From: Chromera velia
Taxonomy: Eukaryota > Sar > Chromeraceae
Assembly (NCBI GenBank): GCA_018398765.1
Contig: JAHBMJ010002473.1
Coordinates: 1 to 18,703 of the forward strand
Direction: 5' to 3'
Length of the DNA stretch: 18,703 nucleotides
Shown: positions 18,703-18,703 of the stretch, piece after piece
Position numbering within the stretch: the stretch's first letter is position 1
How the letters are laid out: each line of letters opens with the position of its first letter
Program-made: the position numbers and the translations under genes
The notes under the pieces: model-generated
The model's database searches: none
Told to the model about the DNA's origin: nothing
The model's input: only the letters and a program-made list of their open reading frames with translations

Positions 18703-18703
<1 letters not shown>

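Overview
The window looks like a piece of a nuclear genome from a protist or alga. GC-rich islands holding genes or transposons alternate with AT-rich spacers. There are GT-AG-like splice signals, a non-LTR retrotransposon, a hAT-type DNA transposon, a voltage-channel-type BTB (T1) remnant and a heavy load of (CT)n, (CA)n, (GA)n, (GAAA)n and (GAA)n microsatellites. No bacterial operon, Shine-Dalgarno pattern or CRISPR is seen. A chromerid-like alveolate is my guess from the gene style, held with low confidence. The sequence starts in (TTTC)n and ends in a 45-base G run, as a whole contig broken at low-complexity ends would.

Layout. Bases 1-200 are pyrimidine simple repeats; 240-1282 is AT-rich spacer. 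Bases 1291-3681 are a bounded 2391-bp DNA transposon with near-identical 23-bp terminal inverted repeats, flanked on both sides by the perfect 8-bp target duplication CTTTCGTG. Inside is a broken transposase-like gene (BED-type finger, then a hAT/DUF659-like segment). Its frame is broken by a 5-bp tandem duplication, and its C-terminal part is replaced by a 39-bp minisatellite and long (CT)/(CA) arrays. Bases 4029-4970 hold a decayed gene starting with a T1/BTB domain, perhaps ending in a TLDc-like domain. On the minus strand, 5561-7843 is the one long intact gene: an intronless 760-residue protein of unknown function with an F-box-like N-terminus and one ankyrin-like motif. A CpG-rich block lies just upstream of it.

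Bases 8340-8900 are AT-rich spacer. Bases 9037-9250 look like the 3' end of another retroposon with a (CAT)n tail. From about 17100 down to about 10300 on the minus strand lies one degraded non-LTR retrotransposon (LINE), read N- to C-terminus: a long Pro/Ser low-complexity leader, a four-Cys motif, an AP-type endonuclease (GDLNAH), a reverse transcriptase (YTDD) and a C-terminal CCHC finger. It carries at least four in-frame stops and four frameshifts, and the catalytic Asp of RT motif A is Asn, so it is dead as it stands. Bases 17100-18703 hold AT-rich spacer, purine-rich sequence and terminal microsatellites without a supportable gene.

The genes do not form a pathway. The window is mostly a record of transposon insertion and decay around one probably functional orphan gene. 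The best-supported new item is the hAT-type element, because its ends, target duplication and relict transposase agree with one another.
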